Below are positions 6,341 to 14,882 of a stretch of 20,705 nucleotides of DNA, piece after piece. The translations under genes were made by a program, and so were the position numbers. The notes beneath the pieces are model-generated. The model searched no databases. It saw only the letters and a program-made list of their open reading frames with translations, and had not been told where the DNA came from. This stretch comes from Actinomycetota bacterium. Lineage in GTDB: Bacteria > Actinomycetota > Acidimicrobiia > Acidimicrobiales > AC-14. The stretch's first letter is position 1. The number at the start of each line of letters is the position of its first letter. The stretch spans positions 1 through 20,705 of the forward strand of contig JAIVIH010000012.1 in the NCBI GenBank assembly GCA_020200615.1. Reading direction: 5' to 3'.

Positions 6341-7654
6341 GGGTTGGCCGCCGAGATCGAGTCGCTGAAGCAGCGTCTGGCCGCGGAGCAGGTCGCCCGT
6401 CGGTCGCCGCCCCCGAGAGAAGCGCCCCGCCCCGGCCCAAGCGTGCCGGCCCCACCGGAGCAGGTGCCGGGCGGCAGCCCGGCGAAGGAGGCGGCTGAAC
6501 GGGAGGCGGCCACCCAGCGCGCCGCCCTGGAATCGGCGGAGAGGATGCGCCGCCAAGTCACGGAGGAGCTCGCTGCCGCTCGGTCAGTGCGGACGGCCGC
6601 GGAAGAGGCGGTCGAGCGCCTGCGGACGACGGTCGACGAAGAGCTGCTCTTCGTGCGCGAGGAGGTGGCCCGGCTCATCGACTTGGCCGCGGCCATCCGA
6701 GGGGAGGTCGGCCGGGAGACGGCAGAACTGAGAGACGCGGCCGCCCAAGAGCTCGAGGTCGCCCGCTCGGTCCGGTCAGCAGCCGACGCCGACACGTCCA
6801 GGCGCTATGAGGCGGCGGACCGTCAGTTGGCTGCGACACAGGACGCACTGGCTCAGTCCGACCGGCAAGCAGCCGAGATGCTGGCGGTGTCCGAGCGGGA
6901 GACAGCCAAGACGGCGGAAGCGATGCGCCAGACCCTGGAGGCGGCTCGTGAGCTGCGCGCCCAGGCGGTAAAGGCGCTGGCGCGGGCGCAGGAGGCCGCT
7001 CAACAGGAGGTCCGGGCCGCTCAGGATCTGCGTCAGGTGGCGCAGGCCGAGGTCACGCAGCTGCGAGCCGCGGGAAAACGGGAGTTCGATGCGGTGAGGG
7101 AGCTCCGGGCGGCTGCGGCCCAGGAGGCGGAGCGGGTGCGGGAGGCGGTCGACCAGGAGCTAGCGGCGGCGCGCGCCCTACGAGCGGCGGCGAGCCGGGA
7201 TGCCGAGGACCTGATTCTGGCCGCCCAGAGGCAGGCGGCCGAGATCCACGCCGGGACCCGAGAGGCGATCGGTGCCGCGGCCGACGTCGAGGAGGTTGCC
7301 CGGCAAGCCGAGACCGACGCGGCTGCTGTCGTGCAGCGGGCGCGCGCTGAAGCGGAGCGCTTGCGGGCTGCGGCGGCCGAGGATCTGGAGGCTGCCCGCG
7401 AGGTGCTGACGAGGGCCCGCTTGGAGGCGGAGAGCATCAGGATGGCACGCGCTGAGAGCGACCAAGCTGAGGTCGGGTCCTATTCAGCCGCCCCGGACGA
7501 GGAGTCCGAGCGTCCGGCCACCATGCCGGCCAAGTCGAGTCTCGCCATCGAGTGGGGTCCCCCCGACGATGCCCTCGGGAGGATCGAGGTCGACGATCCA
7601 GCCGCCGCCCCGGAGTCCGACCCGGAACCCGAGGCACCGCCCGAGTCCACCTGA
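6230..7654 (+). CDS. DivIVA/Scy-like coiled-coil protein with 25-residue repeats
   Basis: About 474 residues if started at GTG 6230; GTG 6215 and 6293 are alternatives, the last with AGGAAG upstream but clipping the conserved block. The N-terminus, RKRFSVSRRGYDKTEVEEFL, matches the DivIVA lipid-binding crossed-loop signature (F-x-V-xx-RGYD-xx-EV-xx-FL). A Pro-rich hinge (RRSPPPREAPRPGPSVPAPP) follows, then nearly 300 residues of uninterrupted Ala/Glu/Arg coiled coil, then an acidic Pro-rich tail (DDPAAAPESDPEPEAPPEST). Such proteins in actinobacteria organise cell poles, septa or apical growth; Scy of Streptomyces is the closest architectural parallel I know. That role is inferred. The N-terminus overlaps the divergent acetyltransferase gene, and its stop lies 1 nt from the leuD stop, inside the palindrome CTGACTCAG. 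Confidence 0.82.
   Translation: MIVAGIDRGLGGPEIDRKRFSVSRRGYDKTEVEEFLHGLAAEIESLKQRLAAEQVARRSPPPREAPRPGPSVPAPPEQVPGGSPAKEAAEREAATQRAALESAERMRRQVTEELAAARSVRTAAEEAVERLRTTVDEELLFVREEVARLIDLAAAIRGEVGRETAELRDAAAQELEVARSVRSAADADTSRRYEAADRQLAATQDALAQSDRQAAEMLAVSERETAKTAEAMRQTLEAARELRAQAVKALARAQEAAQQEVRAAQDLRQVAQAEVTQLRAAGKREFDAVRELRAAAAQEAERVREAVDQELAAARALRAAASRDAEDLILAAQRQAAEIHAGTREAIGAAADVEEVARQAETDAAAVVQRARAEAERLRAAAAEDLEAAREVLTRARLEAESIRMARAESDQAEVGSYSAAPDEESERPATMPAKSSLAIEWGPPDDALGRIEVDDPAAAPESDPEPEAPPEST
6563..7453 (+). repeat. Coding array of eleven 25-residue and two 11-residue coiled-coil units
   Basis: From EELAAARSV to SIRMARA the 297 residues divide exactly into units of 25, 25, 11, 25, 25, 11, then seven of 25, with no leftover residue. 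Units start with Q/E/R at position 1 and have a pattern near xELxAARxLRxAA, for example QTLEAARELR, QEVRAAQDLR, REFDAVRELR and QELAAARALR. Both 25 (7+7+11) and 11 fit a coiled coil built of heptads and hendecads. The repeat is at protein level; DNA identity between units is only moderate. Confidence 0.75.
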
Positions 7655-7655
7655 C

Positions 7656-8248
7656 TCAGCCGGTGGTCACCGGAAGCCAATTCTGGCGCGTCGACTCGTA
7701 GCGCGAGATGGCGTCCTCGTGGCGCAGGGTGAGGGCGACCTCGTCGAGCCCTTGAAGGAACCGGTCGCGCGTGTGAAGGTCCAGGGGGAACTCGACGGCT
7801 ACGCCGGCTGCCGCGGCCGACAGGGTGGCGGTCTCGACATCGATGGTGATCGTCTGGGACGGATCGGTCTCGACGGCGCGCATGAGCCGGTCGGCCACGG
7901 CACCGTCGACCTGGACGGGAAGGAGCCCGGCCTTGGTGCAGTTGGTGCGGAAGATGTCCGCGAACCGGACGGAGACTACGGCCTGGAAGCCGTAGTCCAT
8001 CAGCGCCCAAACCGCATGCTCGCGGGACGAGCCCGTTCCGAAGTTCGGTCCGGCGATGAGGATGCTGGCTCCCACGTACTGCGGCTGGTTGATGACGAAC
8101 TCAGGATCGCTGCGCCACGCGGAGAAGAGGCCCTCACCGAAGCCCGTCCGCTCCACCCGCTTGAGCCACTCGCTCGGGATGATCTGGTCGGTGTCGACGT
8201 CGGAGCGGTCCAGGGGCAGGGCCGTGCCGGTGATGGTGCGCAGAGGCT

Positions 8249-8252
<4 letters not shown>
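7656..8252 (-). CDS. leuD: 3-isopropylmalate dehydratase small subunit
   Basis: LeuD is the swivel-domain subunit of isopropylmalate isomerase, which converts 2- to 3-isopropylmalate together with LeuC. The 198-residue product starts at ATG 8252 and overlaps the leuC stop by 4 nt (ATGA), so translation is probably coupled. Signatures are [17 protein letters not shown] at 10-26, [17 protein letters not shown] at 68-84 and [20 protein letters not shown] at 93-112. The length is normal for the bacterial type. The stop lies 1 nt from that of the convergent coiled-coil gene, leaving no room for a conventional terminator. Confidence 0.97.
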
Positions 8253-9652
<1,400 letters not shown>

Positions 9653-9690
9653 GACTGGAATCTCATATATTGGGATGATAGTCTCGACAT
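9653..9690. promoter_or_regulatory. Divergent leuC / iclR promoter-operator
   Basis: The 38-nt gap carries ATCTCA-TATAT-TGGGAT (9660-9676), a near-palindrome with one mismatched pair between 6-bp arms. On the minus strand TATCAT (9680-9675) is a good -10 for leuC. On the plus strand TAGTCT (9679-9684) is a TANNNT -10 ending 6 nt before the GTG at 9691, so the regulator mRNA is probably leaderless. The palindrome covers the predicted leuC start-site region, consistent with repression by the adjacent regulator (inference from the LtbR/NdgR family). Confidence 0.6.
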
Positions 9691-10329
9691 GTGGAGATTG
9701 TAAGCGGAGTGGGCGTTCTGGACAAGGCCATTTCCATACTCGACGCCTTGGAGGCAGGTCCCCTGTCGCTCACCGAGCTGATCGCCGAGACCCCACTTTC
9801 CCGGGCCACCGCCCATCGCCTGGCCGTAGCCCTCGAAACCCACCGCCTGGTTGCGCGCGACGAGGACGGCCGGTTCCTGCTGGGTCCCCGGCTGGCCCGG
9901 CCCGATATCTCGGTGATCGCTGGGCCCGCCCTCGAACGGCTGCGCGAAGCCACGGGGGAGAGCGTCCAGCTGTATGTGCGTCGGGGGGAGCAGCGAGTGT
10001 GCGTGGCCGCGTTGGAATCGCCCCATGGCCTCCGCACCATTGTTCCGGTCGGCGCCGTGCTTCCGCTGGAACTGGGCTCAGCCGGAAAGGTCCTCAGCTT
10101 GGATGCCGGCGCCATCGGGCGGGGCTGGGCCCAGAGCGTCGAGGAGCGCCAGCGCGGAGTGGCGTCGGTCAGCGCCCCCGTACGCGAGCCGGGAGGTCAG
10201 GTCGTCGCTGCGGTGTCGGTCTCAGGTCCCATCGAGCGCACGACCCGTGCCCCCGGCCGACGCTACGCCTCGGATGTGCTCGCTGCCGCGGCCGAGCTGG
10301 AGGAGGCGCTGGTCACTCACCGATCGTGA
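9691..10329 (+). CDS. IclR-family regulator, LtbR/NdgR type, possibly internally shortened
   Basis: This is a likely regulator of leucine genes, because actinobacterial LtbR/NdgR proteins are encoded divergently from leuCD. Residues 8-65 form the winged helix ([13 protein letters not shown], then [20 protein letters not shown]). The effector domain contains [53 protein letters not shown] and [14 protein letters not shown]. At 212 residues it is about 25 shorter than typical members near 238. The missing part seems to lie between AGKVL (about 132-136) and RGWAQS (about 144-149), where relatives as I recall them have some 30 residues. Its reading frame is intact. No ribosome-binding site is visible at GTG 9691 and a leaderless start is likely. 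The 3' end overlaps convergent greA by 17 nt. Confidence 0.9.
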   Translation: MEIVSGVGVLDKAISILDALEAGPLSLTELIAETPLSRATAHRLAVALETHRLVARDEDGRFLLGPRLARPDISVIAGPALERLREATGESVQLYVRRGEQRVCVAALESPHGLRTIVPVGAVLPLELGSAGKVLSLDAGAIGRGWAQSVEERQRGVASVSAPVREPGGQVVAAVSVSGPIERTTRAPGRRYASDVLAAAAELEEALVTHRS

Positions 10330-10792
10330 CGATCTCCACCCGAAGGGTTCCGCTCGGCGCCTCGTAGGCGACTGTCTCACCGGGCCGGCGCCCGAGGACG
10401 GCCTGGCCCAGGGGCGATGCCGGCGATATCACGGCCAGATCGGCCCGCCGCTCCTCGATCGACCCGATCAGGTAGTGCTCGGTATCCTCCTCGCCCTCGT
10501 ACCGGAGCGTGACGACCGTGCCGCTGGCGACGGTGGTTGCCCCGGCTGCGGCTTCGTCGTCGATGATCTCGGCCGCCTCGAGGATGGACTGGAGCTGCCG
10601 GATCCGGGCTTCCATTCGTCCCTGGTCATCCTTGGCCGCGTGGTAGTCGGCGTTCTCCTTGAGGTCTCCGAGCTCCCGGGCCGTCTCGATGACCCGGGCG
10701 ATGTCCACCCGGCCCCGGCTCTCGAGGTCCTCGAGCTCCTCGCGGAGCCGATCATGGGCCGTTCGTGACAGGCGCGTTCCGTTGCTGGCCAT
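10313..10792 (-). CDS. greA: Transcription elongation factor GreA
   Basis: GreA binds the RNA polymerase secondary channel and stimulates cleavage of backtracked RNA. The 159-residue product from ATG 10792 has the N-terminal antiparallel coiled coil with the acidic tip segment GDLKENADYHAAKDDQ, followed by the FKBP-like C-terminal domain (GTVVTLRYEGEEDTEHYLIG, then ISPASPLGQAVLGRRPGETV). An in-frame GTG at 10804 sits directly on the GGAGAGG stretch and has no spacer, so the ATG about 11 nt after that stretch is preferred. The gene is monocistronic here, between the regulator and the leuB leader. Confidence 0.95.
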   Translation of the reverse strand: MASNGTRLSRTAHDRLREELEDLESRGRVDIARVIETARELGDLKENADYHAAKDDQGRMEARIRQLQSILEAAEIIDDEAAAGATTVASGTVVTLRYEGEEDTEHYLIGSIEERRADLAVISPASPLGQAVLGRRPGETVAYEAPSGTLRVEIVTIGE

Positions 10793-10830
10793 TGTGGGAT
10801 GCACCTCTCCGGGTTCGACGGGTAACCAGG

Positions 10831-10860
10831 TTGACGACCATGGGGCCGGTCACGGACACT
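10831..10860 (+). promoter_or_regulatory. Putative promoter of the leuB leader
   Basis: TTGACG at 10831-10836, the same -35 hexamer as in the leuA leader, is followed after 18 nt by GACACT at 10855-10860, which keeps A2, A4 and T6 of the -10 consensus. The leader GTG is 10 nt downstream of the -10. Weak evidence alone, but it matches the leuA layout. Confidence 0.35.
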
Positions 10861-10870
10861 AGAGGTCTCT

Positions 10871-10903
10871 GTGAAGCCCTACGACACCATCGTAATTCCG
10901 TAG
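10871..10903 (+). CDS. leuB-ilvE-cimA leader peptide, MKPYDTIVIP
   Basis: A 10-codon ORF, GTG to TAG, encodes MKPYDTIVIP, with consecutive Ile-Val-Ile codons (ATC GTA ATT). AGAGG lies 5 nt before the GTG, a usable ribosome-binding site if the transcript begins upstream of it. The stop codon touches the base of a strong hairpin, and an intrinsic terminator follows. The downstream operon makes isoleucine, valine and leucine (leuB, ilvE, cimA), so Ile/Val codons are the expected sensor for ribosome-mediated attenuation. A longer overlapping frame from 10765 runs through the terminator and is probably a shadow. Confidence 0.65.
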   Translation: MKPYDTIVIP

Positions 10904-10936
10904 CGCACGCGCTGGCACCAGCTCGCGTGTGTGCGC
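10903..10936 (+). promoter_or_regulatory. Attenuator hairpin 1 of the leuB leader
   Basis: The arms GCGCACGCG and CGCGTGTGTGCGC, with inner CTGG/CCAG, form a long GC-rich hairpin with a small bulge. Its 5' arm begins at the last base of the leader stop codon. A ribosome stalled on the Ile-Val-Ile codons would cover that arm and free the 3' arm. CGCC (10934-10937) could then pair with GGCG (10955-10958) inside the terminator stem, although that alternative is only 4 bp. Confidence 0.6.
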
Positions 10937-10939
10937 CTG

Positions 10940-10970
10940 ACCGTCCACTTTGTGGGCGGTTTCGTTTTTT
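10940..10970 (+). terminator. Intrinsic terminator in the leuB leader (attenuator)
   Basis: ACCGTCCAC pairs with GTGGGCGGT (one G-T pair) across a 3-nt TTT loop, followed by TTCGTTTTTT. It lies 20 nt before the leuB start and downstream of only the leader ORF on this strand. It could not serve greA, which runs the other way. Confidence 0.85.
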
Positions 10971-10990
10971 CCGGCGAGGATGAGGAGCGA

Positions 10991-11783
10991 GTGGGATACA
11001 GGATCGGGATCATCGGTGGTGACGGCATCGGGCCTGAGGTCTTGGCCGAGGCCCTGAAGGTCGTGCGCGCCGCTGGTGTCGACCTCGACACCGTCGACTA
11101 CGAGCTGGGCGGCAGCCGCTACCTGCGCACCGGTGAAGTTCTGCCCGACGCCGTGCTCGACGAGCTCCGAGGCGTGGATGCCATCCTGCTGGGAGCCGTC
11201 GGCACTCCAGAGGTGCCGCCGGGCGTGCTCGAGCGCGGCCTCCTCCTGCGCCTCCGGTTCGAGCTCGACCTATACGTCAACCTCCGGCCCTTCGTCGGGC
11301 GGGGGCTCGACTTCGCCGTGGTGCGTGAGAACACTGAGGGCGTCTACGCGGGGGAGGGCGGGTTCCTGCGGAAGGGAACTTCTCAGGAGATCGCGACCCA
11401 AGGCTCGGTCAACACCCGTATGGGGGTGGAGCGCTGCGTGCGCTTCGCCTTCGAGCTCGCTCGAGCTCGACCGGGGCGGCACCTGACGCTGGTTCACAAG
11501 ACGAACGTGCTCACCTTCTCCGGAGACCTGTGGCAGCGGACGTTCACGGAAGTCGGGACTGAGTATCCGGAGGTCGGAACCGACTACAACCACATCGATG
11601 CCGCCTGCATCCACCTGGTGGAGTCCCCGGAGCGCTATGACGCCATAGTGACCGACAATCTTGATGCTCGAGTTCCTCGGTGAGGCCGACGCCGCCGAAC
11701 GGATCTTCCGGGCTTGCGCGGAATCGGCCCCCGAGGGCGCGTCCACGGACGAGATCGGCGACTCGGTAGCCGGACGGGTTTGA
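10991..11783 (+). pseudogene. leuB: 3-isopropylmalate dehydrogenase with an internal deletion and frameshift
   Basis: The start is GTG 10991 behind GAGGAG ([16 protein letters not shown]). The N-terminal 220 or so residues are intact: [41 protein letters not shown] and [11 protein letters not shown]. After YDAIVTDNL (about 11660) the frame goes to an unrelated DARVPR and stops at 11683. From ATG 11664 another frame gives [20 protein letters not shown] to TGA 11783, which is the normal LeuB C-terminus. The block between them is absent, roughly 60-75 residues: FGDILTD with the metal-binding aspartates and the NAD-binding loop around EPVHGSAPD. The encoded protein could not work. This matters because the rest of the leucine pathway is intact: either a second leuB exists or the gap is an assembly error. 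Confidence 0.88.
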
Positions 11784-11834
11784 GAGATGAGCAGTTGTTT
11801 CCACGGCGACACGACCATGAAGAAGGGGTGAAGG

Positions 11835-12752
11835 ATGCCGATCCAAGAGGTCGACAAGATCTGGATGGATGGGGAACTGGTTCCCTGGGGCGAGGCGCGA
11901 GTGCACATCCTCACCCACTCCCTTCACTACGGCAGCGGCGTGTTCGAGGGAATTCGGGCCTACTCCACCAGCCAGGGGCCGGCCGTGTTCCGCCTGACCG
12001 AACACATCCACCGCCTGTTCAACAGCGCCAAGGTCTATTTGATCGACATCCCGTACACACCCGACGAGCTGATCGAGGCGGTCAAGGAGACGGTCCGGGT
12101 CAACGGGCTGGAAGCGTGCTACATCCGCCCGATCGTCTACCTGGGCTACGGCGAGATGGGCCTCAACCCGCTGCCCTGTCCTGTCAACGTGTCCATCGCC
12201 GTCTGGCCGTGGGGCACGTACCTGGGGGACGAGGGGTTGAAGCGGGGCGTGCGCATGAAGATCTCCACCTGGACCCGCCACGATCCCAACGCCGTGCCCG
12301 TGGCGGCCAAGGGCGTCGGCATGTACTCCAACTCTTCCCTGGCCAAGGTCGAGGCCCTCAACGCGGGTTACGACGAGGCCATCCTGCTGTCCCCCCAGGG
12401 ATACGTCAGCGAGTGCACAGGGGAGAACCTCTTCGTCGTCAAGCACGGGCGGCTGCTCACTCCGCCGGTCTCGGCCGGCGCCCTCGAAGGCATCACCCAG
12501 CACTCGGTGGTCACGATCGCCCGGGATCTAGGCCACGAAGTGGCGGAGGCCAACCTGCTCCGGACTGACCTCTACCTGGCCGAGGAGGCGTTCCTGACTG
12601 GGACGGCGGCCGAGGTGGTCCCCATCCGTTCGGTGGACGATCGCGAAATCGGCGATCCTGGACCCATCACCCGCTCGATCCAAGAGACCTACTTCGCCAC
12701 CGTGCGGGGTGAGGTCGACCGCTATAAGGACTGGTTGGAATATGTCCGCTGA
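11835..12752 (+). CDS. ilvE: Branched-chain amino acid aminotransferase
   Basis: IlvE is a PLP enzyme that transfers the amino group between glutamate and the keto acids of leucine, isoleucine and valine. The 305-residue product starts at ATG 11835 behind GGGGTGAAGG. Fold-type IV features are SLHYGSGVFEGIRAY at 29-43, the PLP-binding lysine Lys159 in AAKGVGMYSNSSLAKVEA and Glu193 in VSECTGENLF. LEGITQHSV follows near 218-226 and FLTGTAAEVVPI near the C-terminus, the usual substrate-loop region. It lies 51 nt after the leuB remnant and its last 11 nt overlap the start of cimA. Confidence 0.97.
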   Translation: MPIQEVDKIWMDGELVPWGEARVHILTHSLHYGSGVFEGIRAYSTSQGPAVFRLTEHIHRLFNSAKVYLIDIPYTPDELIEAVKETVRVNGLEACYIRPIVYLGYGEMGLNPLPCPVNVSIAVWPWGTYLGDEGLKRGVRMKISTWTRHDPNAVPVAAKGVGMYSNSSLAKVEALNAGYDEAILLSPQGYVSECTGENLFVVKHGRLLTPPVSAGALEGITQHSVVTIARDLGHEVAEANLLRTDLYLAEEAFLTGTAAEVVPIRSVDDREIGDPGPITRSIQETYFATVRGEVDRYKDWLEYVR

Positions 12753-14370
12753 AGCTCCCTCTCCCAGGCCACTATCCGAGGCGGTCGACGTATTCGACAC
12801 GACCCTGCGGGACGGCAGCCAGAAGGAGGGGATGTCCCTCACCGTCGACGACAAGCTCCGCGTGGCCGCCCAGCTCGACCTCCTCGGGGTCGCCTACATC
12901 GAGGGCGGCTGGCCGGGCGCCAACCCCAAGGACGACGAGTTCTTCCAGCGGGCACCGTCCGAGCTGAAGCTGGATACGTCCACCCTCGTCGCCTTCGGCT
13001 CCACCCGGCGGGCCAAGGGCAAGGCCGACGACGACGAGACCCTGCGCAACCTCGTCAAAGCGAACACGTCCGTCGTCTGCATCGTCGCCAAGGCCTGGGA
13101 CCGTCACGTGGTGGAGGCCTTGCGCACCGATCTCGACGAGGCGGTGGCCATGGCCTTCGACTCCGTGGAGTTCCTGCGCCACGCCGGCCTACGCGTGTTC
13201 TTCGACGCCGAGCACTTCTTCGACGGGTACAAGTCCGACCCGGAGTTCAGCCTGGGCGTCCTGCTGGCTGCGGAGGAGGCGGGCGCGGAGTGCCTGGTGC
13301 TGTGCGACACCAACGGCGGCACCTTGCCCCAGGAAGTGGAGAGGATCGTCGATGACGTCCGGGGGCGGGTATCGGGGCAGCTAGGCGTCCACTTCCACAA
13401 CGACGGAGGCTGCGCTGTGGCCAACACGCTGACGGCCGTGCGGGGTGGGGCCACCCACGTGCAGGGCTGCATCAACGGCTACGGCGAACGCACGGGCAAC
13501 GCCGATCTCTGCGCCGTCATCGCCAACCTGTCGCTGAAGATGGGCGTGCGGACGATCCCGGCCGACAGGCTCGACCGACTCACCCAGGTCTCCCACCACA
13601 TCGCCGAACTGGTGAACATCGCCCCCAACCCTCAGCAGCCTTACGTAGGCCAGTCGGCGTTCACCCACAAGGCCGGTCTCCACACGTCGGCCATCGCCCG
13701 GCGCAAGGACCTGTACGAGCACGTCGCGCCCGAAGGCGTCGGTAACACCAGCCGGGTCACCGTGAGCGAGCTCTCGGGGCGGTCGACGGTGCAGATGAAG
13801 GCCGAGGAGCTCGGGCTCGATCTCGACGCCGTGGCCCTGGTCGACATTCTCGAGAAGCTCAAGGCTCTGGAGTACCAGGGCTACCACTTCGAGGTCGCCG
13901 ACGGTTCTCTCGAGCTACTGATGCGGGAGTCGGGCGGCTGGCGACAGGCCTTCTTCCGCCTGGAGTCCTTCCGGGTGATCACCGAGCAACGGGAAGACGG
14001 GAAGTTCGTGGCCGAGGCCACCATCAAGGTCCACATCGGAGACGAGCGGGTCGTGGCCACTGCGGAGGGCAACGGCCCGGTCAACGCCCTGGACGCCGCC
14101 CTCCGCCAAGCCCTCGGGAAGCGGTTCCCGTCGGTCAACGACGTGCACCTCACCGACTACAAGGTCCGCGTGCTGGACACGTCGAAAGGCACGGGCGCCG
14201 TGACCCGGGTGCTCCTGGACTCCACCGACGGCGACCGCACGTGGGCGACCATCGGGGTGTCGAGCAACATCATCGAGGCATCTTGGGAGGCCCTGTCCGA
14301 CTCCTTCGTGTACGGCCTGCTGCACAGCGACGACCGTGCGGCCCAGCGTCCGGGCGAGCGGGAGAGCTGA
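12742..14370 (+). CDS. cimA: (R)-citramalate synthase
   Basis: CimA condenses pyruvate and acetyl-CoA to citramalate, opening the threonine-independent route to 2-oxobutyrate and isoleucine; LeuCD and LeuB carry the later steps. The 542-residue product starts at ATG 12742 inside the ilvE 3' end. Signatures are FDTTLRDGSQKEGMSL at 18-33, metal histidines in HFHND at 217-221 and NGYGERTGN at 245-253. SAFTHKAGLHTSAI lies near the barrel end, and a C-terminal regulatory domain ends in TWATIGVSSNIIEASWEALS. The GSQKEG variant and YIEGGWPGANPKDDEFF are typical of CimA rather than LeuA. It is separated from the next ORF by 2 nt. Confidence 0.95.
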   Translation: MSAEAPSPRPLSEAVDVFDTTLRDGSQKEGMSLTVDDKLRVAAQLDLLGVAYIEGGWPGANPKDDEFFQRAPSELKLDTSTLVAFGSTRRAKGKADDDETLRNLVKANTSVVCIVAKAWDRHVVEALRTDLDEAVAMAFDSVEFLRHAGLRVFFDAEHFFDGYKSDPEFSLGVLLAAEEAGAECLVLCDTNGGTLPQEVERIVDDVRGRVSGQLGVHFHNDGGCAVANTLTAVRGGATHVQGCINGYGERTGNADLCAVIANLSLKMGVRTIPADRLDRLTQVSHHIAELVNIAPNPQQPYVGQSAFTHKAGLHTSAIARRKDLYEHVAPEGVGNTSRVTVSELSGRSTVQMKAEELGLDLDAVALVDILEKLKALEYQGYHFEVADGSLELLMRESGGWRQAFFRLESFRVITEQREDGKFVAEATIKVHIGDERVVATAEGNGPVNALDAALRQALGKRFPSVNDVHLTDYKVRVLDTSKGTGAVTRVLLDSTDGDRTWATIGVSSNIIEASWEALSDSFVYGLLHSDDRAAQRPGERES

Positions 14371-14372
14371 TC

Positions 14373-14882
14373 ATGGCTGCGCCCGACTACGTGCCTCTCG
14401 CCCATGTCGATCAGCCCCGGCGGTCACTGCCGATCCCCCCTGGCCGCCGCTGGATGGCTGACCGACCGGCCGACCTGCAGCGCGGCCAGCCCCTGGGACC
14501 GCATCTCGGTCGCCCGGGGCCCGACCAGGGCTACGCCCTCAGCCTGGTGCGCCACTTCACCGACCGGCTCCGGCTGGAGGAGGGAGAGCACGAGACCGAT
14601 GTCGTGGCCGGCGCGGTCGCCCTGGCCATGCGGCGGGCGTCGATGTTCGGTCGGGCGCCCATCATCCACGACCTCGAACTGGCCTTCGGGCTGTTCGGCT
14701 TCCTCGACGACGCCCCCACCGGCCTCGTCGAGTGGCGCCGCCGCCACTTCGCCGGGGCGAGCCACCACTACTGGGACCAGAGAAGGATCGTCGATCTCGT
14801 GCCCGAGACGACGCTGCGCATGCAACCCGCCGAGGTGCGGGGCCGGCTCGCCGAGTGGCGAGCCCTCACTGGCGCTGGCTGA
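14373..14882 (+). CDS. Conserved actinobacterial hypothetical protein
   Basis: 169 residues from ATG 14373, 2 nt after the cimA stop. I do not recognise a named domain. It begins MAAPDYVPLAHVDQPRRSLP and continues with a helical region (DQGYALSLVRHFTDRLRL, then GAVALAMRRASMFGRAPIIH). The second half contains DLELAFGLFGFLDDAPTGLV and FAGASHHYWDQRRIVDLVPE. The His/Trp/Tyr-rich ASHHYWDQ segment is distinctive and may be a functional site, but that is a guess. It is soluble, with no signal peptide. Its last 8 nt may overlap the start of the hydrolase gene, suggesting coupled translation. Its tight spacing to cimA places it in the leuB operon. Confidence 0.82.
   Translation: MAAPDYVPLAHVDQPRRSLPIPPGRRWMADRPADLQRGQPLGPHLGRPGPDQGYALSLVRHFTDRLRLEEGEHETDVVAGAVALAMRRASMFGRAPIIHDLELAFGLFGFLDDAPTGLVEWRRRHFAGASHHYWDQRRIVDLVPETTLRMQPAEVRGRLAEWRALTGAG

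Noticed and set aside
7662..7675. Palindrome CCGGTGGTCACCGG as a terminator
   Set aside because: It is inside the leuD 3' coding end with no T-tract on either strand; probably a codon coincidence.
10765..10983. 72-codon ORF across the leuB leader
   Set aside because: It runs through the terminator stem, starts inside greA and lacks a ribosome-binding site; the 10-codon leader explains the region better.
11655..11690. Programmed ribosomal frameshift in leuB
   Set aside because: A frameshift would not restore the 60-75 conserved residues that are absent, and no slippery heptamer is present.
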